Position numbers and translations under genes: made by a program
Shown here: piece by piece, positions 56,452 to 64,000 of the stretch
Position numbering within the stretch: the first letter of the stretch is position 1
How the letters are laid out: each line of letters opens with the position of its first letter
Notes under the pieces: generated by a model
The model's database searches: none
What the model was told of the DNA's origin: nothing
Seen by the model: only the letters and a program-made list of their open reading frames with translations
Origin: Pseudomonadota bacterium
Lineage (GTDB): Bacteria > Pseudomonadota > Alphaproteobacteria > Rhizobiales > Hyphomicrobiaceae
Assembly: GCA_023412805.1 (NCBI GenBank)
Contig: JAEZRM010000137.1
Location: 62,001 to 126,000 of the forward strand
Reading direction: 5' to 3'
DNA: 64,000 nucleotides

Positions 56452-56519
56452 GCCGGCCGCTCTCTTACGAAACCTTACGTTTCGGGGGCCTTGAAAGCCC
56501 CCGGAGCCGTCCTAAATCC

Positions 56520-56608
56520 ATGGGTGTGCACGCCGCCAAGCGGGTGCGCGACGTAGTGCCTGGCCCGATGGGCAGGCGCAGATGACCAGTCGCTTCCTAT
56601 GGAGGACT
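56520..56608 (+). promoter_or_regulatory. ROSE-like RNA thermometer upstream of hsp20
   Basis: The 5' untranslated region of the Hsp20 gene folds into successive hairpins: one around GCCTGGCCC-GAT-GGGCAGGC (about 56559-56578) and a final one (56588-56608). In the last, UCGCU-UCC pairs with the GGAGGA ribosome binding site. UCGCU fits the U(U/C)GCU consensus of ROSE elements, with bulges that let it melt at heat-shock temperature. ROSE elements control small heat-shock genes in many alphaproteobacteria. Pairing was judged by eye. Confidence 0.65.
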
Positions 56609-56614
56609 ACACCT

Positions 56615-57061
56615 ATGCGACCTTTCGATTTTGCCCCCCTCTATCGTTCAACCGTTGGTTTCGACCGCCTGTTCCAGCTTCTGGATGGCGGCATTGAGGG
56701 CGAGGCTAGCACCTACCCCCCGTACAACATCGAGCGGACCGCCGATAACAAGTATCGGATCACCATGGCCGTCGCCGGCTTCACCAAGGATGAGATCGAC
56801 ATCCAGGTGAAAGAGCAGTCTCTCACCGTGAAGGGCGAGAAGAAGGCCGACGACAAGGAGCGCCAGTACCTCCACCGCGGCATCGCGACCCGCGCCTTCG
56901 AGCGCCGGTTCCAGCTTGCCGATCATGTCGAGGTGACCGGCGCCGACCTTCAGGACGGCCTGCTCCATCTCGACCTCGTGCGCAACGTGCCGGAGCGGCT
57001 GAAGCCGCGTTCTGTCCAGATCGGCAACGGCGCGACGAAGCAGATCGAGGCCCACGTCTAA
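56615..57061 (+). CDS. Small heat-shock protein, Hsp20/IbpA type
   Basis: A 148-residue ATP-independent chaperone. The alpha-crystallin domain spans about residues 35-130: YNIERTADNKYRITMAVAGF, VKEQSLTVKGEKKADDK, YLHRGIATRAFERRFQLADH, and ADLQDGLLHLDL. The start is ATG 56615 with GGAGGA 8 nt upstream, the site masked in the predicted thermometer hairpin. The frame from 56582 is rejected because it reads through that hairpin. Confidence 0.92.
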   Translation: MRPFDFAPLYRSTVGFDRLFQLLDGGIEGEASTYPPYNIERTADNKYRITMAVAGFTKDEIDIQVKEQSLTVKGEKKADDKERQYLHRGIATRAFERRFQLADHVEVTGADLQDGLLHLDLVRNVPERLKPRSVQIGNGATKQIEAHV

Positions 57062-57106
57062 TCGTTTGGACCTCGTATCAGGTAACGCGTAAGCGTGAGT
57101 GATGTG

Positions 57107-57146
57107 CTCCCCCTCCCACTGCCCCGGGAGGGGGAGTTTTCATTTT
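57107..57146 (+). terminator. Rho-independent terminator after hsp20
   Basis: An 11-bp perfect stem CTCCCCCTCCC / GGGAGGGGGAG with an 8-nt loop, followed by TTTTCATTTT. A clear intrinsic terminator for the hsp20 transcript. Confidence 0.88.
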
Positions 57147-57190
57147 GCTGGCGGCGTTGTCATGGTCGCGCTTTCAGGGCCTTCGCCCCA

Positions 57191-57230
57191 CGCCCAATCG
57201 GGGGACACCCCCGAACCCCCGTCTTTTATA
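57191..57230 (-). repeat. REP-like palindromic repeat, copy 2
   Basis: The reverse complement reads TAAAAGACGGGGGTTCGGGG, then GTGTCCCCCGATTGGGCG, closely matching the copy at 54810-54846. Confidence 0.55.
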
Positions 57231-57233
57231 AAC

Positions 57234-58016
57234 TTATTCCGCCGGCGTGCGCTCGGCGCGCAAAGCAGCCAGCGCCTCGGCAAGCGAGCCCGGACGGGCG
57301 CCGCTGTCCAATGACGGCGGCATAAGTTCCGCGTCGTGCTTGTTGCGCGTGAGTAGCGCGCGTGCGCTCGAGATCTGATCGCCCAGCGTCGGGGCGAGCG
57401 AGGTGACGACATCGTCGGCATTGGCCAATGTTGGCACATACTCTTCTTCGACCTCGACCGGTTCGACCCACAGCCCGAACTCGGTATTGAGTGCGTTCAA
57501 GAACGCCTCGACGAGGTCGAGCAGCGCGCCGAGCTCGATACGGCCCGCAACGAGGAAGCCGTCACCGATCTCGAAGATCGTGACCGGCATGAGCGCACCA
57601 CTGTCACCCGCGATCAAACCGCGTGCACGCAGATAGGCGAGGCGATCGGCACCCGTATTGAAGGCGTACCCAGCAGGATCACCGTACTCGGCGACAGCAT
57701 CGAGCAACACAGTGGTGCCGCTGGTGAATGGGTCGAGCAGCAGCCGCAGTGGGCCGCGTCCGCGCGGCAGTTCGGACACCCGCCGGCGTGCCTGAAGGAT
57801 ATGCGCGATCAGTGAAGCTTCGAGCCCGCGTACCTGAGTGACAAACCGGATGAAACGCGCGACACGCGTGCGCAGGCGCCGCGGCCCCATGGTCGGCGTC
57901 GGTTCGGTGACCTCGAGCGACAGGCTCGTGAGCTGCTCGCCAGCGGCGAGCGCCGCGTCGAGGTGCTCGACAAGCCAGTAGAGGCGCGGATCCAGGTCTT
58001 GCCTGCGGCAGTGCAT
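57234..58016 (-). CDS. Conserved-looking hypothetical protein
   Basis: A 260-residue cytoplasmic protein without recognised motifs. It is Ala/Leu/Arg-rich and mostly helical (LVEHLDAALAAGEQLTSLSL; FIRFVTQVRGLEASLIAHIL). A beta-rich section (GALMPVTIFEIGDGFLVAGR) and an acidic VEPVEVEEEYVPT segment follow. The ATG at 58016 (MHCRRQD) is chosen. Upstream frame sequence to 58307 is Cys/Arg-rich and looks non-coding. Codon use is like that of the host genes. Confidence 0.6.
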   Translation of the reverse strand: MHCRRQDLDPRLYWLVEHLDAALAAGEQLTSLSLEVTEPTPTMGPRRLRTRVARFIRFVTQVRGLEASLIAHILQARRRVSELPRGRGPLRLLLDPFTSGTTVLLDAVAEYGDPAGYAFNTGADRLAYLRARGLIAGDSGALMPVTIFEIGDGFLVAGRIELGALLDLVEAFLNALNTEFGLWVEPVEVEEEYVPTLANADDVVTSLAPTLGDQISSARALLTRNKHDAELMPPSLDSGARPGSLAEALAALRAERTPAE

Positions 58017-58344
58017 TGCGATCGTTCCGATGTCGCGAACGGAGCAGAAAAGTAAATAATTGATTCGGTGCCTGAATGTGTGGCGCCCCCCAAAGTGCCA
58101 ACGGCTACATTGAACCGTGATAGGTTTTACTTCCTGCCGTTGCAGTTCGGCCCGCATCCGGCGGCTGCAGTTGCACCCACAGCACAACTGACCGGTCATT
58201 AAAAAACGGGGGGCGGGCCACCACGGACGAGCGCCAGCGGCATGACCGCCGGGGGCATAGCAACACGGCTGAAGGCGACAGCGCCCCGTCCCAGCAGCCC
58301 GCGGCACTGAAAGAAGGCGACACTGTTGGCGCCGGAGGCGCGAT
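58017..58344. other. 328-bp intergenic region
   Basis: Upstream of the hypothetical gene on the minus strand. A short AT-rich stretch near 58045-58070 may be its promoter. No other feature seen. Confidence 0.35.
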
Positions 58345-59433
58345 CTATGCGACCCGATAGCGCTCGATCACTTTCGGATCCGGCATACATCCGATTCCTG
58401 GCAAATCCGGAATGACGAGTTGACCTTTCTGCGGACGCGGCATGCTCTCGTCGATGACCGCTTCCTGGCTGATGTAGAGGTACTCGAACAGACCGACTTC
58501 GGAGCGCGCTGCAGCGAGTTGCAGCGTCGCCCAATAGCCGGGACCGAAGTACGGCGAGTGCGGCATGAGCGTTCGCCCCGCCGTTGCGGCGAGATCGCAA
58601 ATCTTGAGGCACTCACTGAGGCCACCGACCTTCGTCACGCTCGGCTGGGCGTAGGTGACGGCGGGGATCAGCCGCGAAAATTCGACGGCCGTGCAAGCGT
58701 TCTCTCCCGCCGAGATGGCGATGCCGAAGCGTCCAAGAGATTGCAACGCCTCCCAATCCTCGGGCGGGAAGATCGGCTCCTCGAGCCAGAAGAGATCGAT
58801 CTCCTTCAGGAAAGGCATGATCGAAACAGCTTCTGCTAGATCCCAGTTGCAGTTGATGTCCGTCGTCAGGCGCACCTTCGGCCCCGCACCTTTGCGGCCG
58901 GCGCCGATGGTTTCGCGCGCAATCTCGTGCAGCTTGACGTCGGTGTAGCCCTCGCCCGCGGCTTGCGCCGAGAATTTCTCGACGAGCGCGGCATCGCCAT
59001 AGCGCATGAGGCTCGCATAGGCCGTGATGCTCTCGCGCTGGCGTCCGCCCATGAGGTCAGCGACGCACTTGCCGGCGCGCTTCCCGGCGAGATCCCAGAG
59101 CGCGATATCGAGGCCGGAAATCCCGAAGATCGTGATGCCGTAGCGACCGTGCAGATGAAGTCGCTTCTGCAGCGCGAGATTGACGGCGCTGGGATCGTCA
59201 GCGTCCTGCCCCACGACGACCGGCGCGATCATGTCCCGCACGACGGCGGCAACCGAGGCAGCGCAGAAATAGCCGAAGGCCTCACCCCAGCCGACCAGTC
59301 CATCATCGGTCGTCACCTTGACGAGCACGATCTCGAGGCTCGTCCATTTGGTCGGCATGAGCCCGACACCCGAGCTGCCGTCGGAGAACGGGATCTTGAG
59401 CACGATCGGCTCGACGGATGTGATCCGGGACAT
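58345..59433 (-). CDS. Mandelate racemase/muconate lactonizing enzyme family protein
   Basis: A 362-residue enolase-superfamily enzyme with an N-terminal capping domain and a modified TIM barrel. Metal ligands are D in TTDINCNW, E in FWLEEPIFPPED and E in SAGENACT. The usual second-strand KxK is replaced by VKLHE, and the Asp of the His-Asp dyad appears as Ser in QPSVTKVGG. The His in MPHSPYFGPG is kept. This points to a dehydratase or cycloisomerase acting on an acid sugar rather than a classic racemase. The ATG at 59433 after GGGGGAG is preferred to 59493. Confidence 0.82.
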   Translation of the reverse strand: MSRITSVEPIVLKIPFSDGSSGVGLMPTKWTSLEIVLVKVTTDDGLVGWGEAFGYFCAASVAAVVRDMIAPVVVGQDADDPSAVNLALQKRLHLHGRYGITIFGISGLDIALWDLAGKRAGKCVADLMGGRQRESITAYASLMRYGDAALVEKFSAQAAGEGYTDVKLHEIARETIGAGRKGAGPKVRLTTDINCNWDLAEAVSIMPFLKEIDLFWLEEPIFPPEDWEALQSLGRFGIAISAGENACTAVEFSRLIPAVTYAQPSVTKVGGLSECLKICDLAATAGRTLMPHSPYFGPGYWATLQLAAARSEVGLFEYLYISQEAVIDESMPRPQKGQLVIPDLPGIGCMPDPKVIERYRVA

Positions 59434-59510
59434 GGGACGCTCCCCCCTGTTCGTTGTCGAGGGATTACAGCATTGCTTGCATGGTTCTGTCACGCCGAAG
59501 TGCGCGGCGA

Positions 59511-60593
59511 TCAGGGCCCCTGCACGAGATCGCGCCCGGCCGCGTACTTCACGAGTGCCTCGATGCGCTCATCGATCGCCGGATGCGTCGCGAGCAGCCC
59601 AGTGATCCGGTTCTGCAGCGGGTTCTCGATGAAGAAGGCCTCCATGCGCGAGGGCACATCGAACGAGGCGTTCCGTTCGATCTTGCGCAGTGCGGAAATC
59701 ATGGCATCGGGGTTCTTCGTCAGCTCGACCGAGCCTGCATCGGCCAGATACTCGCGCGAGCGCGAGAGCGCAAAGCGGATCAGCGTCGAGATACCCCAGG
59801 AAATGAGGATGATCGCGACGGCGATCAATATGGCGATAATGGCCGCACCGCCGCCGCTGCTGCCGCCCCCGCCACCACTGCGTCCACCACCACCGCCGCG
59901 ATAGCGATCATCGTCCTGGCTACTCGTCGGCGCACCCTGCCAGGGGCTGCGATCGTCGGGATCGGGCATCGGCCGCGGCGTCGGTGACCAACCATAGGGA
60001 AAATCCCAGCGCCGGATGAGCATGTCCCCGATGAAGCCGAAGATGCCCGCGAAGATCACCGCGATCACCATGAGCTGCGTGTCGCGATTGCGGATGTGCG
60101 TGAGCTCGTGCGCAAGCACAGCCTCGACTTCGGCGGGCTCCAGCCGCTCGATGAGGCCGCGCGTCACGGCAATCGTATAATCCCCCTCACGCAGGCCCGC
60201 AGCATAGGCATTGAGCGCCGGCGTCTCGATGATTTCGAGTCGGGGCATGGTTATGCCCCGCGAGATGCAGAGGTTTTCGAGCATATTGTAGAGCTCGGGC
60301 GCCTCCTTGCGCGTGACGCCATGTGCACCCGTCGCCGAGCGGATCATGGCGCGATAACCGAAGAATGCGATCACGAACCAGCCTGCCGCGATGAGCATGG
60401 CGAACGGCCACGTCGACCAGAACTGCTCGCCCGCGGCCCTGAAGATGTATTCGAGATCGCCGCCGCTGAACGCATTCACGATCAGCAGCACCGAGAACTG
60501 CAGCGCGTGCAGAAGGACGATGAAACCCGCGAGCAGGATCACGGACCGGATGCGGTTCGCGCGGATGTGCGAGTAGAGGCCGTAGGCGCCCAT
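59511..60593 (-). CDS. HtpX-like M48 membrane metalloprotease with Gly-rich linker
   Basis: A 360-residue protease. Two N-terminal membrane helices are followed by the zinc motif HELTH (AVLAHELTHIRNRDTQ), two further helices and the third-ligand region SREYLADAGSVELTKNPDAM. Between helices three and four is an unusual disordered insert rich in Pro, Asp and Gly (residues about 205-250, with runs such as GGGGGRSGGGGGSSGGG). It is 31 bp downstream of lemA on the same strand, the common LemA/M48 pairing. Confidence 0.87.
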   Translation of the reverse strand: MGAYGLYSHIRANRIRSVILLAGFIVLLHALQFSVLLIVNAFSGGDLEYIFRAAGEQFWSTWPFAMLIAAGWFVIAFFGYRAMIRSATGAHGVTRKEAPELYNMLENLCISRGITMPRLEIIETPALNAYAAGLREGDYTIAVTRGLIERLEPAEVEAVLAHELTHIRNRDTQLMVIAVIFAGIFGFIGDMLIRRWDFPYGWSPTPRPMPDPDDRSPWQGAPTSSQDDDRYRGGGGGRSGGGGGSSGGGAAIIAILIAVAIILISWGISTLIRFALSRSREYLADAGSVELTKNPDAMISALRKIERNASFDVPSRMEAFFIENPLQNRITGLLATHPAIDERIEALVKYAAGRDLVQGP

Positions 60594-60624
60594 AGCTCAA
60601 TCCTACCTACGGGAGATCCAGCGC

Positions 60625-61191
60625 CTAGAACTGCACTTTCGGTGCGTCCTTCGTGGCAGCGCGCTCGCCCTCGTCGAGATTGAAGAAATCCTCGCGCATG
60701 AAGCCGAGCATGTTGGCGAACAGCACGGCAGGGAAGCTCTCACGCTTGGTGTTGTACTCGGCGACGACATTGTTGAAGAAGCGGCGCGCGGCGGCGAGCT
60801 TGTTCTCGATGTCACCGAGCTCGGTCTGGAGCTGCTGGAAGTTCGCGTTGGCCTTGAGATCGGGATAGGCCTCGGAGAGGGCGAAGAGCTGGCGGAGCAT
60901 TCCCGTCAACACGTTCTCCGCCTGAGCCTGGGCCGCGGGGCCACTGGCGGCGACAGCGGCATTGCGCGCCTTGATGACGTTCTCGAGCGTCTCACGCTCG
61001 TGGCTCGCGTACCCCTTCACGGTCTCGACGAGGTTCGGGACCAGGTCATGGCGCTGCTTGAGTTGCACATCGACGTCGGCGAAGGCCTGGCGCACGCGCT
61101 GGCGCAGGCCGACCAGGCCGTTGTAGGTCGCGATGGCGAGCAGCACGACGGCTGCGACAATGCCGAGCAGAACCCACGCGGTCGTACTCAT
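60625..61191 (-). CDS. lemA: LemA family protein
   Basis: A 188-residue protein with one N-terminal membrane helix (WVLLGIVAAVVLLAIATYNG). The LemA helical domain reads QAFADVDVQLKQRHDLVPNL, VETVKGYASHERETLENVIK, YPDLKANANFQQLQTELGDI and FNNVVAEYNTKRESFPAVLF. The function is unclear, but it is regularly linked with M48 proteases, as here. The ATG at 61191 is preceded by AAAGGAGG. Confidence 0.93.
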   Translation of the reverse strand: MSTTAWVLLGIVAAVVLLAIATYNGLVGLRQRVRQAFADVDVQLKQRHDLVPNLVETVKGYASHERETLENVIKARNAAVAASGPAAQAQAENVLTGMLRQLFALSEAYPDLKANANFQQLQTELGDIENKLAAARRFFNNVVAEYNTKRESFPAVLFANMLGFMREDFFNLDEGERAATKDAPKVQF

Positions 61192-61289
61192 GAGCGCCTC
61201 CTTTGACTGGGCTCGTTGGTCGGCGCGGACTATATCGAAGAACTTCTCGCGTGTAGAGAGTTTCCGTCCCCGACATCAGAGGGGGCGGT

Positions 61290-62840
61290 TCAGCGCGAGC
61301 TGGTCTGGATCGGGCGCGGCTGCATGGCGGCGCTTTGCTGGGCCCTGCTGTTCAGGCGATCAAGCCCCACGGCGCTGCCGGTGAACTGTTGCGACCACAT
61401 CAAGGCCGCAGCATGTGGCGTCGGGCGGAAGCGGAGCGGGAGGCCCGCAACAGGCTGGTCGATCATCTCGAGTGCGCGGGCGACATCGGGCCTTACGAAG
61501 TTGGCCAGCAAAGGCTCGTCGGCCCGCTCGGTGAGCAACGGTGCAATCGGGAACGGGCGATAGCTCAGCTCGTCATCGTGATCGTCGTCGTACTCGGTAG
61601 CCGAGACCCAGCGCAGCTCATGCCCCGTCTGGCCCCAGCCAAAGCGGCCGGCGGGCGAAGGCTGCATTCCAAGGGGCGATGTCCCACCGGCATCGAGAGA
61701 TGCCACCTGCTGTCTCGGCACGCTCGCGTGCGCCTCACGAATACCGAGGGCGTCCGCGGCGAGGCTGGCGATCGTCGTCGGCGGGCGCGTGGCGGGCTTC
61801 GGCGGTGCCAGCAGACGCGGCTCCGGCATCATGCTCGCCTGGCGTGCGAGATTATGAAGCTGCGCACGATCCTGTGTACTCGGCCCCGCAACGGCGAGGC
61901 GTGGCGTCTCCGCAAGAGACGGCGTTGCGGGTGCCCGAGGCGGCGCGGACTGCTGCCACGCGGAGCTTGCAGGCGCACGTGTCGGCTCCGCAGCACGCAA
62001 GCTCGCCGGCGTGGCGGCTGGCGGCTGGGCTGCAGCGACGACCGTCGGCGTTCCACCACGGCGGAGGTTCAGGAAAGCACCGATTTCACCACCCGCGCTC
62101 GCAAGACGACTGCGCGCGGCGCGGCCGTCCTCGCTCGTGAGAGGACCTCCATCGGCCGGCATGTGTTGCGTGCGTCCGCTCGGGAAGAGCAGTGCGAGTT
62201 CCTGGCGTGGCAGGCGCGGCCATGCGCGCACACGGGCCGTGTCGACATGAACGAATGGGATCGCGGACAATGGATAGTAGCCGACGCCACCGCGTTCGCG
62301 GATCAGTGCGGAATAGCGCAGGCGCTGGATCGGCACGTCCGGGAAATGGACGTCGGCGGCTTTGCCGTTGATGTGCTGGCTGTTATCCGCCTGCCCGCCG
62401 CGCGTCTTTTTGAGCATGCTGTTCGTGCCGCGGGAGCGGAAACCCGAGATCACATGAATGGGCGCGCGCGAGCCGAGCTCGGCGTGCATCTCCCAGAGGA
62501 GATCGACGAGTTCGGGATCCATGGTCGTCGGCTCGTTCTTGCGCCAGTCGCGCAGAACCCAGTTGACCCGCTCCATTGCCGAGGGAACGAATTTGCCGTC
62601 TCGTTTGTAGGTAACGGTGACGGTCTCTTTGGTGTGGATGTTGTAGAGGGAGATCGTGCGCTCGCCAGCGCGGCTCGCGTCGACCGTGCTCGCGCCGACG
62701 GCGCCGGCGACGGCGCACGCAGCGATTCCGGTCAATAGCTTCGAGAGCGACCTGCGCAAGAACCTTCCCCCGAACGTGCGCCCCTTCCTTCGGCCCTTCC
62801 GCTCGCGCGGCGACCGATCCCCCGGGATCGCACCTTCCAT
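61290..62840 (-). CDS. DUF882/M15-type murein endopeptidase-like protein
   Basis: A 516-residue protein with an N-terminal signal or anchor (LLTGIAACAVAGAVGASTVD). The DUF882 (YcbK-like, peptidase M15_2) domain spans about residues 55-230, with zinc motifs SQHINGKAADVHFPD and PFVHVDTARVRAWPR. A Pro/Ala-rich, probably disordered region of about 280 residues follows and ends in a short conserved-looking tail. It probably cleaves peptidoglycan cross-links. Confidence 0.83.
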   Translation of the reverse strand: MEGAIPGDRSPRERKGRRKGRTFGGRFLRRSLSKLLTGIAACAVAGAVGASTVDASRAGERTISLYNIHTKETVTVTYKRDGKFVPSAMERVNWVLRDWRKNEPTTMDPELVDLLWEMHAELGSRAPIHVISGFRSRGTNSMLKKTRGGQADNSQHINGKAADVHFPDVPIQRLRYSALIRERGGVGYYPLSAIPFVHVDTARVRAWPRLPRQELALLFPSGRTQHMPADGGPLTSEDGRAARSRLASAGGEIGAFLNLRRGGTPTVVAAAQPPAATPASLRAAEPTRAPASSAWQQSAPPRAPATPSLAETPRLAVAGPSTQDRAQLHNLARQASMMPEPRLLAPPKPATRPPTTIASLAADALGIREAHASVPRQQVASLDAGGTSPLGMQPSPAGRFGWGQTGHELRWVSATEYDDDHDDELSYRPFPIAPLLTERADEPLLANFVRPDVARALEMIDQPVAGLPLRFRPTPHAAALMWSQQFTGSAVGLDRLNSRAQQSAAMQPRPIQTSSR

Positions 62841-62975
62841 TCCAAGACTTGCATCGGCCTGATGCGGCCGACGGACAAAGCGTTAACCCAGCCCGATTAA
62901 CCAACCATGACGCCTTGGCCCGGCGATCCCACGGCGCCCGTGTGGCGAATTCGTGACATGCCAGCCCCAAGAGCT

Positions 62976-63866
62976 TCAGTTTGCTGCCAAAAGGAATGTG
63001 TCGAGCGCCGCGAGAACGGCCTTGGGCGCTTCCTCGGCAAGATAGTGCCCGCTCGGGACGGCATGGCCGCCGACACTTCCTGTTGCGTATTGGCGCCAGA
63101 TGGCGAGCGGATCGTACCAGACGCCGATCTTGCCCCGCTCGCCCCAGAGCACGAGCAGGTCGCAGGTCACTTTCTGGCCGGCCGTGCGGCTCTCCCGATC
63201 ATGCACGAGATCGACGGTCGTTGCTGCGCGATAGTCCTCGCACATGCCGCGGATCATCTCGGGGTCGCGCACATGGGCGAGATAGTCGGCGAGGGCATCG
63301 GGCGCAAAGAAGTCCCGCCCCTTGGGTTCGCGCGCTGTATGCGAGAAGAACCATTCGTCCGGCGTTGAATTGATCAGCGTCTCGGGGAATGGATGCGGCT
63401 GAGCGAACCAGAACCAGTGGTAGTAGCCGAGCCCGAATGCCATGTCGGCGCGTTCGAAGTGCTCGATGGTCGGGATGATGTCGAGGAGCGCCAAGCGCTG
63501 CACCGCCTGCGGATAGTCGATCGCGAGGCGATGTGCGACGCGCGCACCGCGATCGTGCGCGACGACCTGGAATTTCTCGAAGCCGAGCGCCGCCATCAGT
63601 TCGATCATGTCGCGCGCCATCTCGCGCTTGGCATAGGGGGCGTGATCCGACGTGGCGGGCGGCTTGTGTGATCCGCCGTAGCCCCGCAGATCCGGGCAGA
63701 CGACCGTAAAGCGCTGCGCGAGCACGGGCGCCACCTTGTGCCACATGGCGTGCGTCTGCGGATTGCCGTGGAGGAGCAGCAGCGGCGGACCGCTGCCACC
63801 ATGGCGCAAGCGCATGTCGCCGTCGCGCACACGAACTTTGGTCAGCGTGAAACCGTCGAAGAACAT
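62976..63866 (-). CDS. Fluoroacetate dehalogenase-like alpha/beta hydrolase
   Basis: A 296-residue alpha/beta hydrolase. The nucleophile is D105 in VAHDRGARVAHR, followed by R106 and R109, matching the carboxylate-binding Asp-Arg-x-x-Arg of fluoroacetate dehalogenases (D110, R111, R114). H150-W151 in YYHWFWFAQP match the halide-site His-Trp. The catalytic His is H274 in SGHYLAEE. The oxyanion-hole motif is LLLLHGNPQTHAMW, and MCEDYRA matches the family. It would release halide from haloacetates. A general esterase is the alternative. Monocistronic by context. Confidence 0.75.
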   Translation of the reverse strand: MFFDGFTLTKVRVRDGDMRLRHGGSGPPLLLLHGNPQTHAMWHKVAPVLAQRFTVVCPDLRGYGGSHKPPATSDHAPYAKREMARDMIELMAALGFEKFQVVAHDRGARVAHRLAIDYPQAVQRLALLDIIPTIEHFERADMAFGLGYYHWFWFAQPHPFPETLINSTPDEWFFSHTAREPKGRDFFAPDALADYLAHVRDPEMIRGMCEDYRAATTVDLVHDRESRTAGQKVTCDLLVLWGERGKIGVWYDPLAIWRQYATGSVGGHAVPSGHYLAEEAPKAVLAALDTFLLAAN

Positions 63867-63895
63867 GGGATCTCCCGGAAGTCTGAAGCCGGCGC

Positions 63896-64000
63896 TCAGC
63901 TCACGCCGATGCTGTCGGATTTGAATGCCGGCTCGATCAGAGCCGTCATGCTTGCGAGCGCGCTCGCAAAGAGCGGATCGGATTTTGAAAGCGGTGCGAG
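63896..64000 (-). CDS. C-terminal end of a gene cut by the window edge
   Basis: An open minus-strand frame ends at the stop 63896-63898 and continues beyond 64000. Its C-terminus reads ...LFASALASMTALIEPAFKSD-SIGVS. Too short to classify. It ends 29 bp before the start of the hydrolase gene on the same strand, so the two may share an operon. Confidence 0.5.
   Translation of the reverse strand, partial: LAPLSKSDPLFASALASMTALIEPAFKSDSIGVS

Noticed and set aside
61335..62738. 467-codon plus-strand frame
   Set aside because: Antisense shadow of the DUF882 peptidase gene.

Overview
The window is GC-rich chromosomal DNA from an alphaproteobacterium, most likely order Hyphomicrobiales (Rhizobiales). 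Evidence: the hfq-hflX pair, HWE-family histidine kinases, an Omp25/Omp31-type barrel, a COG4111-type NAD regulator, the cold-shock/DUF192/tRNA-Pro cluster, and a ROSE-like thermometer in front of an Hsp20 gene. The genus cannot be fixed from sequence alone.

Layout. Positions 1-2453 are host core: a TPR protein, a degraded IS4-type transposase, prmA and tRNA-Gln(CTG). Positions 2437-24562 are an integrated element of about 22.1 kb. It sits in the 3' end of the tRNA-Gln gene and is bounded by a 19-bp direct repeat, with short TGCTCCCCCAA repeats just inside each end. Its left part looks like the early module of an integrative T7-like podovirus: tyrosine integrase, BRO-N regulator, intact single-subunit T7-type RNA polymerase, HNH-AP2 endonuclease and small unknown genes. 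A G-rich non-coding tract and a serine recombinase follow. The middle is a three-level nest of IS3-family elements. The right part carries a surface-polysaccharide cassette (glycosyltransferase, wecC, wecB, pyruvyl transferase, MsbA-like exporter). It ends with a small terminase-subunit fragment cut by another IS3 element and an HNH nuclease. No capsid, tail, portal or large terminase gene is visible, so this is a phage-derived island or a decayed or satellite prophage, not a complete phage.

Positions 24563-64000 return to host DNA. In order they hold: a response regulator/HWE kinase pair; a subtilisin-like protease divergent from an ECF sigma/anti-sigma pair; glycerate kinase; a luciferase-like oxidoreductase; an outer-membrane barrel; an M20 peptidase; pyruvate phosphate dikinase; a NAD regulator; a complex I accessory subunit; a TctCBA uptake operon; a second HWE kinase/regulator pair; small membrane proteins; tRNA-Pro; a DUF192 protein; a two-domain cold-shock protein; glyoxalase I and a flavoprotein; hfq-hflX; a DedA-like protein and DsbB; gatB; a thermometer-controlled hsp20; an enolase-superfamily enzyme; lemA with an M48 protease; a DUF882 peptidase; and a fluoroacetate-dehalogenase-like hydrolase.

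The point of greatest interest is the apparently functional T7-type RNA polymerase, translationally coupled to a BRO-N gene, on an island that has lost or never had virion genes and carries cell-envelope cargo.
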